A stretch of 14,567 bases of DNA from JBKBXU01 sp046313675 (GTDB taxonomy: Bacteria > Bacteroidota > Bacteroidia > Cytophagales > Cytophagaceae): contig JBKBXU010000089.1 of NCBI GenBank assembly GCA_046313675.1, positions 1 through 14,567 of the forward strand, written 5' to 3'. The position numbers and the translations under genes are program-made. Positions 1 to 6,592 of the stretch are shown piece by piece (the first letter of the stretch is position 1; every line of letters starts with the position of its first letter). Below the pieces are notes generated by a model. The model ran no database searches. It worked only from the letters and a program-made list of their open reading frames with translations, and was not told where the DNA came from.

Positions 1-257
1 ATATAAAATACATTCGTGAGGACGGTAAAATTGACCTGGCTCTGTATGGAGATAAGAAAAGTCAGATAGGTGATTCAAAAGAAGTTGTGTGGAAAAAACT
101 GGAGGAGCAGGGAGCTATAGAACTTTCAGATAAAAGTTCTCCGGAAGAAATATCTAAGGTGCTTGGAATCAGTAAGCGAAATTTTAAAATGGCCATTGGA
201 GGCCTTTATAAAGAAGGCAAAATTAAAATTGAAACAAACAGGATTGTAAAGATCTGA
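1..257 (+). CDS. cvfB: CvfB/YitL-family S1 RNA-binding protein, C-terminal part (5' end outside the window)
   Basis: The open frame enters the window at base 3 and ends at TGA 255-257, giving the last 84 residues. It begins with the end of an S1-like OB domain (IKYIREDGKIDLAL). A linker and a small winged-helix domain follow, with the segment SSPEEISKVLGISKRNFKMA and the ending GGLYKEGKIKIE. This order, S1 domain with 'REDGKIDL' then 'KSSPEEI...(G/S)KR.FK.AIG.LYK', is characteristic of the CvfB/YitL family. Members are cytoplasmic proteins of about 280 residues with three S1-like domains and a C-terminal winged helix, and they bind RNA. In Staphylococcus, CvfB affects virulence gene expression; its role in Bacteroidota is not established. 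Only the C-terminus is visible, so N-terminal integrity cannot be judged. The stop codon overlaps the start of the next, broken gene, which suggests the two were translationally coupled. Confidence 0.8.
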   Translation, partial: IKYIREDGKIDLALYGDKKSQIGDSKEVVWKKLEEQGAIELSDKSSPEEISKVLGISKRNFKMAIGGLYKEGKIKIETNRIVKI

Positions 258-561
258 TGATAGAAATAATAATACTTTACTTTTGTGTAAGCGAATTGGT
301 CGAAAGGCAGAGGAGAAGAACGAGTCCCGGCGGAAATGGCAGGGTTTAAGTATTCTGATCTGGTTTAGTATGCAGTTTATGGGGTATTCGCTTTTTATAG
401 CTGGAACTGGCATTACAGATCCAACATAAAATGTTTTTCACCTATTAATGATGACCTTGTTTGGCCTGGGTTGCGGATACCTTGGCTATTTGTTCCTCGA
501 AGGGCGGTTGAAGGGCAAAGATGTTGTTCAGAATGGTGGGAACGAAAATTCAGGGTTTTAA
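257..561 (+). pseudogene. Disrupted small two-helix membrane protein gene (frameshift plus in-frame stop)
   Basis: An ATG at 257-259 overlaps the upstream TGA and starts MIEIIILYF, a hydrophobic opening. That frame runs on as a charged non-family tail and stops after about 30 codons. If one base is added in the T run at 281-284, the reading continues in another frame as LCKRIGRKAEEKNES. The same frame then holds a membrane helix (WQGLSILIWFSMQFMGYSLF), TAA at 427-429, and a second membrane helix (MMTLFGLGCGYLGYLFLEG), ending at TAA 559-561. The joined product, about 100 residues, resembles a small Bacteroidota membrane protein that opens with a hydrophobic stretch, a 'CKxIG' motif and two glycine-rich helices (recalled, not searched). 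Two independent lesions favour a pseudogene. The first lies in a short homopolymer and could be a sequencing error. Alternatively, the second half could be expressed separately from ATG 448 or 451. Function is unknown. Confidence 0.6.
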
Positions 562-690
562 AGTTATTAGAAGCATCTGTTTTTACGAATATTGCATATT
601 TACCATTCAAGATTGGATAAAGTGGAGAATTTTTGTTATTTTAAGTGAACGCTTTTCGTTTGTTTTGACTTAACTCTTAAATTTCTTGAA

Positions 691-2175
691 ATGAGGTTAA
701 TTTATTGCTTGCTGCTTTTTACTCTGATACCCATTGTTTCTCAAGCACAAAAAATGCAGAGTATTGGGGCTCCGATTAACACCCTGGAGAATTCGGAATT
801 TGCTCCTACCATCAGTGCCGATGGTAAAACCCTTATATTTGAATCCAACCGGGGTGGAAGATGGATGCTGTTTTCTAGTACCCTGATTCGTCCGGGTGAG
901 TGGTCCAAGCCGGTTCCTTTGGATGCCATCAATGACCTTATTGGCCCTAATAACTTTCTGGGAGGACCTTTTTTATCCTATGATGGGAATACCTTGTTTT
1001 TTACTTCAGACATGAAAGGTGGTGTAGGGGGAATTGACATTTGGTATAGTAAAAAAGAAAAAGGAAAGTGGGGAGCACCTCAGAACTTAGGAAAACCTAT
1101 AAATACCGGCGGCTACGAAGGTTTTCCCAGTTTGTCTCCGGATGGTAGAAAGCTATACTTTATGAAACCTGCAGGAAGAATAGGCCCAAGTGGTCAACAT
1201 TGTTGTGTAATTTATGTTGCCGAGCGTCGCGGGCGCTTTTTTGTCAATCCTCAACCCTTGCCATTTCCTATAAATACCGGATGTGAAGCCTATCCAAGAA
1301 TTATGGCGGACGGCAAAACACTGATCTTTTCTTCTGCCCGTGTAGGTGGAAAAGGTGGCTATGACCTCTATCAGTCGCGACTCGAGAATGGTAAATGGAC
1401 CATGCCGGTTGCCCTGGACTACATCAATACTCCTAAAGATGATGAACTGGTGACCATACCGGGATCCGGTGATGTTATATATTTCTCTTCTACTACAAGT
1501 AATAACATTGAAAACATTTATTTTATTGATGTTCCTTCCGACATGCGCCCCGATCAGGTGGTGGCTTTTGAAGGGAGTGTAAGGGACGAAGCCAATAATA
1601 AACCCATTGAAGCAACCATAAAAATGACCAATGTACGGGACAAGGAAGATGTGATAGAAACCGACAATGATCCGGAAACGGGGGATTTTCAGGTTTTTCT
1701 AAAAGAAGGGGAAAAATATGACATGTCTGTAAGTGCTAAAGGGTATTCCTTTGAATCGAAGATGGTCGATCTGAAAGATTCAAAGTACCGAAGCATGAAG
1801 CATGATATTAAGCTGAAGCCTTTAAAATTAAACACCTCTTTTACCTTAAATAACATCTTCTTTGATTTCGATTCTGCCTCGCTTAACCCTACATCTTATA
1901 TGGAGCTGGACAGGGTGCTGGAACTTCTGAATCTGAATCCCGGCATGGTGGTCGAAATCTCCGCCCACACAGATGATCGAGGAAGCGATGCTTACAATGA
2001 TCGTTTGTCGCAAGGGAGGGCTGAAAGTGTTGTAAACTACCTGACCGGTAAAGGTGTAACGGAGAGCAGATTGGTAGCCAAAGGCTATGGTAAGCGTAAG
2101 CCAAGTGTGGCCAATACTACCGAAGAAAATCGTGCAAAAAATCGTAGGGTAGAGTTTAAAGTAATCAAGATGTAA
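691..2175 (+). CDS. OmpA-family envelope protein with PD40 beta-propeller repeats
   Basis: This 494-residue exported protein begins with a signal peptide (MRLIYCLLLFTLIPIVSQAQ) and a likely signal peptidase I cut after SQA. About five WD40-like PD40 motifs follow at residues 35-58, 89-120, 142-160, 198-229 and 250-267, each with a 'P.(I/L)S.DGK.L.F.S' core. Together they suggest a periplasmic beta-propeller. Residues 292-378 look like a carboxypeptidase-regulatory Ig-like domain. Residues 383-494 form an OmpA C-terminal domain (IFFDFDSASLNP, then AHTDDRGSDAYNDRLSQGRA). D428 and R443 have the 15-residue spacing of the diaminopimelate-binding pair in OmpA, so peptidoglycan anchoring is likely. 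The architecture is like that of PorE of the type IX secretion system, but the TPR and lipoprotein N-terminus of PorE are missing, so I do not call it PorE. It is probably co-transcribed with the oxidoreductase 5 bp downstream. No strong Shine-Dalgarno sequence precedes the ATG. Confidence 0.9.
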   Translation: MRLIYCLLLFTLIPIVSQAQKMQSIGAPINTLENSEFAPTISADGKTLIFESNRGGRWMLFSSTLIRPGEWSKPVPLDAINDLIGPNNFLGGPFLSYDGNTLFFTSDMKGGVGGIDIWYSKKEKGKWGAPQNLGKPINTGGYEGFPSLSPDGRKLYFMKPAGRIGPSGQHCCVIYVAERRGRFFVNPQPLPFPINTGCEAYPRIMADGKTLIFSSARVGGKGGYDLYQSRLENGKWTMPVALDYINTPKDDELVTIPGSGDVIYFSSTTSNNIENIYFIDVPSDMRPDQVVAFEGSVRDEANNKPIEATIKMTNVRDKEDVIETDNDPETGDFQVFLKEGEKYDMSVSAKGYSFESKMVDLKDSKYRSMKHDIKLKPLKLNTSFTLNNIFFDFDSASLNPTSYMELDRVLELLNLNPGMVVEISAHTDDRGSDAYNDRLSQGRAESVVNYLTGKGVTESRLVAKGYGKRKPSVANTTEENRAKNRRVEFKVIKM

Positions 2176-2180
2176 TTAGA

Positions 2181-3179
2181 ATGAAGAGTTATAAGGTTGC
2201 CATAATTGGCTTTGGAAAAGGTGGCGAGACTTATCATGCGCCTTTTATTCATGCAGTTCCTTCGTTATCCATTTATAAGGTATTGGAAAGAAACCGTCAA
2301 CGTTCCCGGGAAATATATCCGAATGTACAGGTGGTGAAAACACTGGATGAAGTACTCAGTGATGATGAGGTAGATGTTGTCGTTGTGACTGTTCCCAATA
2401 TTGACCATTATTCCATTGCCCGACAGGCACTTTTGGCCGGCAAGCATGTGGTTGTTGATAAGCCATTTACAATTACCTATAAAGAAGCATCTGAACTTAT
2501 TAACCTTGCCGAAAAACAGGATTGCCTGCTGACCGTTTATCATAACCGAAGACTGGATAGTGGCATACAGACTTTAAAGAAACTCCTTTCGGAAGATCTT
2601 TTAGGGAAGATAAAATCTTTTTCCTGCAGATTTGACCGCTATCGTCCTGAAGTTACAGGTACCTGGCGGGAGCAGAATGTGCCTGGAGCAGGTTTGCTGT
2701 ATGATTTAGGGTCCCATCTGATTGATCATATTTTATATTTATTTGGCAAGCCTCTTTCCGTAACGGCTGACGTTCAAAAGCAGCGTGCCGGAACGTGTGC
2801 GGATGATTATTTTCATCTAAAATTCCGGTATCCTGATTTTGAAGCAGAGGTAGGTGCAGGCATGCTGGTCAAAGATGCAAGCGATCATATTGTCTGTGTT
2901 GGTGAAAAGGCAACATTTGTAGTTGATGTCCCGGACCTCCAGGAAGCGGCACTCAAACAAGGTATTATGCCCGTTGATAAGGAATGGAGCCAGGCGGTTT
3001 CAGGTCAGAAAGGGCTGTTGAAGTTTGCTTATGGGCACACAGAAACCATAGATCTGGTTCAGGGTGATTATTGCCGTTTTTATGCCAACTTAGCCGAAGC
3101 CATTGACAGGAAAGAGCCTTTGCTGGTTTCTCCTGTAGAAGCTTCCGAAGTTATTCGTGTTATTGAGGGTTGCCTGTAG
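2181..3179 (+). CDS. Gfo/Idh/MocA-family NAD(P)-dependent oxidoreductase (YdgJ/IolW-like)
   Basis: This is a 332-residue cytoplasmic enzyme. The N-terminal Rossmann fold opens with VAIIGFGKGGETYHAP (residues 6-21). The family lysine lies in VVDKPF (K94), and the DLGSHLID segment (175-182) holds the conserved Asp/His, with H179 the likely catalytic histidine. HNRRLDSGIQTLKKLL (121-136) and FDRYRPEVTGTWREQ (151-165) match what I recall of E. coli YdgJ and of B. subtilis scyllo-inositol dehydrogenase IolW. A sugar or cyclitol dehydrogenase using NAD(P) is therefore the best call. The substrate cannot be read from sequence, because this family is very diverse and no inositol or sugar catabolism genes lie nearby. 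The length is a little below the 340-346 residues of those relatives, with the shortfall at the C-terminus. It follows the OmpA/PD40 gene by 5 bp on the same strand, so they are probably one transcript, though a functional link is not obvious. Confidence 0.85.
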   Translation: MKSYKVAIIGFGKGGETYHAPFIHAVPSLSIYKVLERNRQRSREIYPNVQVVKTLDEVLSDDEVDVVVVTVPNIDHYSIARQALLAGKHVVVDKPFTITYKEASELINLAEKQDCLLTVYHNRRLDSGIQTLKKLLSEDLLGKIKSFSCRFDRYRPEVTGTWREQNVPGAGLLYDLGSHLIDHILYLFGKPLSVTADVQKQRAGTCADDYFHLKFRYPDFEAEVGAGMLVKDASDHIVCVGEKATFVVDVPDLQEAALKQGIMPVDKEWSQAVSGQKGLLKFAYGHTETIDLVQGDYCRFYANLAEAIDRKEPLLVSPVEASEVIRVIEGCL

Positions 3180-3560
3180 GGTATGTCCGTGATTATCCTG
3201 TAGTTGCAGGGTTTTAAATAATCCGGAGCATTGGAAATGTTTTATGCCATAGATTATGGTGGTGGAAAAGGGTTGCTGGAATTAATAAAAATTTAGAATA
3301 GGCATATGCTGCACGCCGTGCGGCAGCGGTGTTTGTTTTTCGTAGCTAAAAGCTAAGCATAGCTGTTTAGTGAGTGGAATTAAGAATTGCTGTCCCATTT
3401 GTTGCGGCTCTCTGAGATATGTTTTTGTAGTTTATCAGCAAAATCCCCGGATATTTTTAAGTTATAACTGTAAGTCTCTTTAGTTTACAATCCAGGAACA
3501 CTAAATATATGTGATTATACAAAAATAGGTAAATAAATTTTCAAAAGAACCTCACAGGGT
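3180..3560. other. Gene-free stretch between convergent units
   Basis: About 380 bp lie between the stops of the oxidoreductase (+) and the kinase-like lipoprotein (-). No frame here shows a recognisable protein, and I find no remnant of an outer-membrane barrel that might once have extended the minus-strand gene. The notable content is the GC-rich hairpin at 3308-3327, followed by a T-rich run. A short inverted repeat (TAGCT, AAA, AGCTA) lies just downstream near 3343-3355. The rest is AT-rich and featureless to my eye. Confidence 0.6.
3308..3340 (+). terminator. Candidate terminator hairpin downstream of the oxidoreductase
   Basis: GCTGC (3308-3312) pairs with GCAGC (3323-3327), and inside it CGC (3314-3316) pairs with GCG (3320-3322) around a CGT loop, with A3313 bulged. 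This makes an 8-bp GC-rich stem in an AT-rich setting. The following bases are T-rich but interrupted (GTGTTTGTTTTT), and the hairpin sits about 130 bp past the stop codon. Either point could mean it is another kind of structured element rather than a classical terminator. Confidence 0.4.
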
Positions 3561-5228
3561 TTATTTTTTATCAACCAAAGGTTCGTCTATTTCATTGTCC
3601 TCATCATCTTCTTTAGGAGGCGTATTCCAACCTTCCCGGTCAATATCAAGTATGGAAGGATCATCTGTCCGACGGTCTTTTGTCCTCTTTCCCAGCTCCA
3701 CATAATTTCCTTCAGGTGTGTCAAAGATGCTGACGTGTTTTCGCCAACTTACGACTTTTGAGCGGTCTATAATGGTGTCGTATCCATATCCTCCATAAAT
3801 ATTGATAAAAGGGCCTCTGTTGACAGAGCCTTTTACAAGGAAATGGTCATCGCCACCTAGCCCATGCAGACAAATTGATTTTGTATAGCGGTTATCAAAT
3901 ACCCTGTGGAATATTTCTTCATTGTTATCTTTTCGGGTTATGGTAACGGAGGTCTGCTTGTTGTTAATCCGTTCAACAACAAAACGTTCTTCCTCGTCGG
4001 TGCCGATCAGAACGACGTTTCTGTTTAATTGCCTGTAAAACTCTATGGCGGCCTCTTGAAGAAGGTCTCTTCGGCTTTTTAGTTTTTCTATGGTTTGCCG
4101 TCCCTCGAGTTTGTAAATTTCTTCCGGCCATGTTTTGATGGCATGTTCGATTGCCTCATCGCTCATGGCTGTTTGCAGAGAGTCTGCAATTTCCAGCCAA
4201 TCGTCTTCTGTCAAAGACATGAGGAGTAGATTGTCTGTGTATTTTGAATTCAGAAGCATGTTCTCTATGCTTCCATAATAATGTTCAAAGGTATGAAGTT
4301 TGGGCATTATGAACCATCTACTGGCTATGTAAGTAAGCAGCCCATCGTTAAACCTATAGAAAACTACATCTCTGTCCCTCGGGACTGGTTTATAATGCCT
4401 TTTACCATCCTCTTTTACCTCAATCCAACGCCATTGGTTTCGGTGTCGGTCCCAGTCGCCGATGAGTAGATCAAACAGCCTGCAGCGGGCAAACATTCGC
4501 TCATCCACGCTTACATCCTGAGAAGAAAATCTTTTATCGAGAAATTTTGTAGTATTTTTTAGCTTGTCAGCAGGGCCGAATAAAGGATCGCCGGCCCAGT
4601 GCTTGTTTGGGAATTCTTCTACGGTTACTACCCGCCCTTCAATTAATTCGGCATATTCGCCAAATCGTTCATCGTAGGGAACATAATAGAGTTTTGGCTT
4701 AACATGGTAAATGCCTGCTGCCTCAGCAAGGGGAGGCACTACCAATGCTGCATAAGGGTTCATGGCAGAAGTCTGGTCCCGAAAGAAATGCTTTGCCAGG
4801 CCTGTTCGAAATTTTTCGGGTAAAACATTTGCCTGGTCTTTGTCTACGGTTCGTATGACGTATTCTCTTTTGTCTTTGCCCCTGAGACGTAGGTTTAGTG
4901 TTTGCTGGCCTCCACCGCGTTTTTTCACATAAAGTGAATCCCCTAAATTATCAAGGTCCAATACCGGCATGGTGACAGGTTCAGCCCACAGGTGTCGGTA
5001 ATGGCGGCCAAAAAAAGCATCATGCACCAAATTTTTTTGGTAATGCTTTCCGGCAGGAATGGTAATCATGCTGTCTTCCATCATGGCATTTACATGCTCT
5101 TTTCCCTCCTCAAGCATTGATAATTGTTTGGGTATGGTTGGATACTCCTGGCATCCGGCAATATTTCCGTAGAATAACAACAACAGAGTTATTGATGCTA
5201 TATAAATTCTTTTCCTTCTAATAGTCAT
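3561..5228 (-). CDS. Lipoprotein with kinase-like catalytic loop and GGDD repeats, stand-alone form of a metallophosphatase/barrel-associated domain
   Basis: This 555-residue predicted lipoprotein has a charged N-terminus, a hydrophobic core and the lipobox NIAGC (C26). Residues 110-200 include LRLRGKDKREYVIRTVDKD and DQTSAMNPYAALVVPPLAEA. Residues 249-268 read CRLFDLLIGDWDRHRNQWRW, followed by PVPRDRD (281-287). The DxDRHxxQW plus DRD arrangement resembles the catalytic loop and metal-binding motif of atypical kinases (HipA, FAM20, PI4K-like), with the lysine of YVIRTVDKD a possible ATP-binding partner. That reading is inference. Residues 403-488 form beta-rich repeats with GLGGDDHF and GGYGYDT. 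From memory, this region lies between an N-terminal calcineurin-like phosphoesterase and a C-terminal BamA-type barrel in long Bacteroidota proteins. Here both are absent, and the protein ends in an acidic tail (539-550) about where the barrel would begin. An AGGAG-like stretch precedes the ATG. No biochemical function is established to my knowledge. Confidence 0.7.
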   Translation of the reverse strand: MTIRRKRIYIASITLLLLFYGNIAGCQEYPTIPKQLSMLEEGKEHVNAMMEDSMITIPAGKHYQKNLVHDAFFGRHYRHLWAEPVTMPVLDLDNLGDSLYVKKRGGGQQTLNLRLRGKDKREYVIRTVDKDQANVLPEKFRTGLAKHFFRDQTSAMNPYAALVVPPLAEAAGIYHVKPKLYYVPYDERFGEYAELIEGRVVTVEEFPNKHWAGDPLFGPADKLKNTTKFLDKRFSSQDVSVDERMFARCRLFDLLIGDWDRHRNQWRWIEVKEDGKRHYKPVPRDRDVVFYRFNDGLLTYIASRWFIMPKLHTFEHYYGSIENMLLNSKYTDNLLLMSLTEDDWLEIADSLQTAMSDEAIEHAIKTWPEEIYKLEGRQTIEKLKSRRDLLQEAAIEFYRQLNRNVVLIGTDEEERFVVERINNKQTSVTITRKDNNEEIFHRVFDNRYTKSICLHGLGGDDHFLVKGSVNRGPFINIYGGYGYDTIIDRSKVVSWRKHVSIFDTPEGNYVELGKRTKDRRTDDPSILDIDREGWNTPPKEDDEDNEIDEPLVDKK

Positions 5229-5449
5229 AACCTACCTTCTCCTCTTAAAAGAACTGTATTTTTTTAAGGAATGTTCTTAGGTCTTACTCAGGATGGGGTG
5301 GGACGAGTAAATATGTGTTTTTTGACGGTTTTTAAAAAAATTAGGTTGAAGCTTTTGGTTTTTGATCAAGAATCTGGCGGGTTGGAAAAAAATAGTTCTT
5401 TCTGATAAACAATCTAAAATCAGCATAGGTTATTCTGAAAAAGGTTGGA

Positions 5450-5992
5450 ATGTGTATGAGGAAATTTATTACTGTTAGATTCGTCGTTCTTATATGTATG
5501 GTTTTTGCTTTTGCCGGATGGCAGAAGAACCTTCTGGGAATGAATGCTGAAGAGTCCCTTAAAAAAGAGAAGATGCCTAAGTTTCTCTATTATACCTTAG
5601 ATGGTAAGAATTTTACGCATAGTGATCTGAAAAAAGGGGCAAGGTATATGTTTGTGTATTTCAATCCTCATTGTGACATTTGTCAGGATGAAGCCGTTGA
5701 GATTATCAATAACCTGGATATGTTGATGGATATTCAGGTAGTGATGGTTAGTCCCAACGATGTAGAGGATGTGAAGAAGTTTGTGAAGAAGTATAAAATA
5801 CACAAATATAGTGACCAGATTACAGTTTTACATGATCCTATGGATTTGTTTTACAAAGAGTTTGGGGCAAATGGATATCCAAATGTGTATTTGTATAATG
5901 AAAAAAAGGAATTGGTAAGGTATCTGGATGAATCTGTGCTGGTAGAAGAGGTGATGGATATATTTGATTTGGAATTGCATGCACGGAAATAA
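5450..5992 (+). CDS. Exported or membrane-anchored thioredoxin-like protein (TlpA/AhpC-TSA type)
   Basis: This 180-residue protein starts with a hydrophobic segment (FVVLICMVFAFAG), which is a signal peptide or anchor, placing the rest in the periplasm. The thioredoxin fold shows FVYFNPHCDICQDEA with a CDIC active site (C75, C78), and GYPNVYLY carries the cis-proline (P144). The segment LYYTLDGKNFTHSDLKKG before it matches the first strand of TlpA/ResA-like redoxins. A role in thiol-disulfide exchange in the envelope is therefore likely, but the partner is unknown. The ATG at 5456 (third codon) is at least as plausible as a start, because it puts the basic MRKF directly at the N-terminus. The gene diverges from the kinase-like lipoprotein and ends at the shared terminator with rlmH. 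The L,D-transpeptidase encoded nearby is rich in cysteines, but a functional link is only a guess. Confidence 0.8.
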   Translation: MCMRKFITVRFVVLICMVFAFAGWQKNLLGMNAEESLKKEKMPKFLYYTLDGKNFTHSDLKKGARYMFVYFNPHCDICQDEAVEIINNLDMLMDIQVVMVSPNDVEDVKKFVKKYKIHKYSDQITVLHDPMDLFYKEFGANGYPNVYLYNEKKELVRYLDESVLVEEVMDIFDLELHARK

Positions 5993-6015
5993 TAATGAAA
6001 TACATAAATAATAAA

Positions 6016-6044
6016 GATCCCCTTCTTACCGGAGGGGATTTTTC
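6016..6044. terminator. Bidirectional intrinsic terminator between the thioredoxin-like gene and rlmH
   Basis: A 9-bp stem pairs ATCCCCTTC (6017-6025) with GGAGGGGAT (6031-6039), one pair being a G-T wobble, around the loop TTACC. It is followed on the + strand by a run of five T (6039-6043) and on the - strand by TTTATTATTT. It sits 24 bp after the stop of the + gene and directly after the rlmH stop, so it can end both convergent transcripts. Confidence 0.88.
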
Positions 6045-6517
6045 TATTCATGATGATATTTTTCTCCTCTTAATATGGTAAAGGCACGATATACCTGTTC
6101 TGTCAAAAAAAGCCGCACCATCTGATGTGAAAATGTGAGTTTTGAAAGCGAAAGTTTTTCGTTTGCCCTAAGGTAAACCTCTTCAGGAAAACCAAATGGG
6201 CCTCCTATAATAAGTATGAGGTTGGAGGTGCTCATGTTCATTTTTTTTTGCATAAACCCAGCCAGGTCTGAAGAAGAATATTCTTTCCCTTTTTCATCCA
6301 AAAGAACCACATGGTCGCTGGTTTCTATTTTTTGCAACAAGAGTTTCCCTTCTGCTTCTTTGATTTTAACAGGATCGGGCTTGCTTCCCTGCTTTACATC
6401 CTGAAATTCGATGTATTCAATGGAAATGTAATGCTTAAGGCGGTTTAAATATTTTTCAATACCTTCTTTTAAATAGGCTTCGTCTGTTTTTCCGATGGTA
6501 TATATCTTTATTTTCAT
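6044..6517 (-). CDS. rlmH: 23S rRNA (pseudouridine1915-N3)-methyltransferase RlmH
   Basis: RlmH is a SPOUT-fold enzyme that uses S-adenosylmethionine to methylate N3 of pseudouridine 1915 in helix 69 of 23S rRNA, acting on the assembled ribosome. The sequence has the typical opening MKIKIYTIGKTDEAYLKEGI, then DHVVLLDEKGKEYSS. The SAM-binding knot loop is LILIIGGPFGF. The C-terminal signature is LTFSHQMVRLFLTEQVYRAF, ending GEKYHHE. I start it at the ATG 6515-6517 because the product is then 157 residues, the usual family length. The open frame extends nine codons upstream (MMNYTQFYP), but that part matches nothing in the family. The stop codon lies against the bidirectional terminator. The gene diverges from the L,D-transpeptidase gene with 75 bp between starts. 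Confidence 0.95.
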   Translation of the reverse strand: MKIKIYTIGKTDEAYLKEGIEKYLNRLKHYISIEYIEFQDVKQGSKPDPVKIKEAEGKLLLQKIETSDHVVLLDEKGKEYSSSDLAGFMQKKMNMSTSNLILIIGGPFGFPEEVYLRANEKLSLSKLTFSHQMVRLFLTEQVYRAFTILRGEKYHHE

Positions 6518-6592
6518 GGGGTAAAATTGAGTATAATTCATCAATAATACGAACAGATTTTTATCGTTAACATTTATTTAAATCTATCAAAT

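Noticed and set aside
126..610. Two minus-strand open frames over the cvfB end and the broken gene
   Set aside because: They oppose recognisable + strand coding sequence and have no family features.
659..684. TTTG...TAAATTT promoter-like match before the OmpA/PD40 gene
   Set aside because: The spacing is only about 15 bp, too short, and the -7 box lacks its final G. The implied transcript start would fall at the start codon.
3549..3566. AACC...GGTT inverted repeat followed by T run at the end of the kinase-like gene
   Set aside because: The stem is only 4-5 bp with a bulge. Its T run faces the + strand and lies inside the minus-strand gene end, so it does not fit a terminator for that gene.
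6518..6544. Nine-codon upstream extension of rlmH
   Set aside because: MMNYTQFYP is not part of the family, and starting at MKIKIYTIG gives the usual length.
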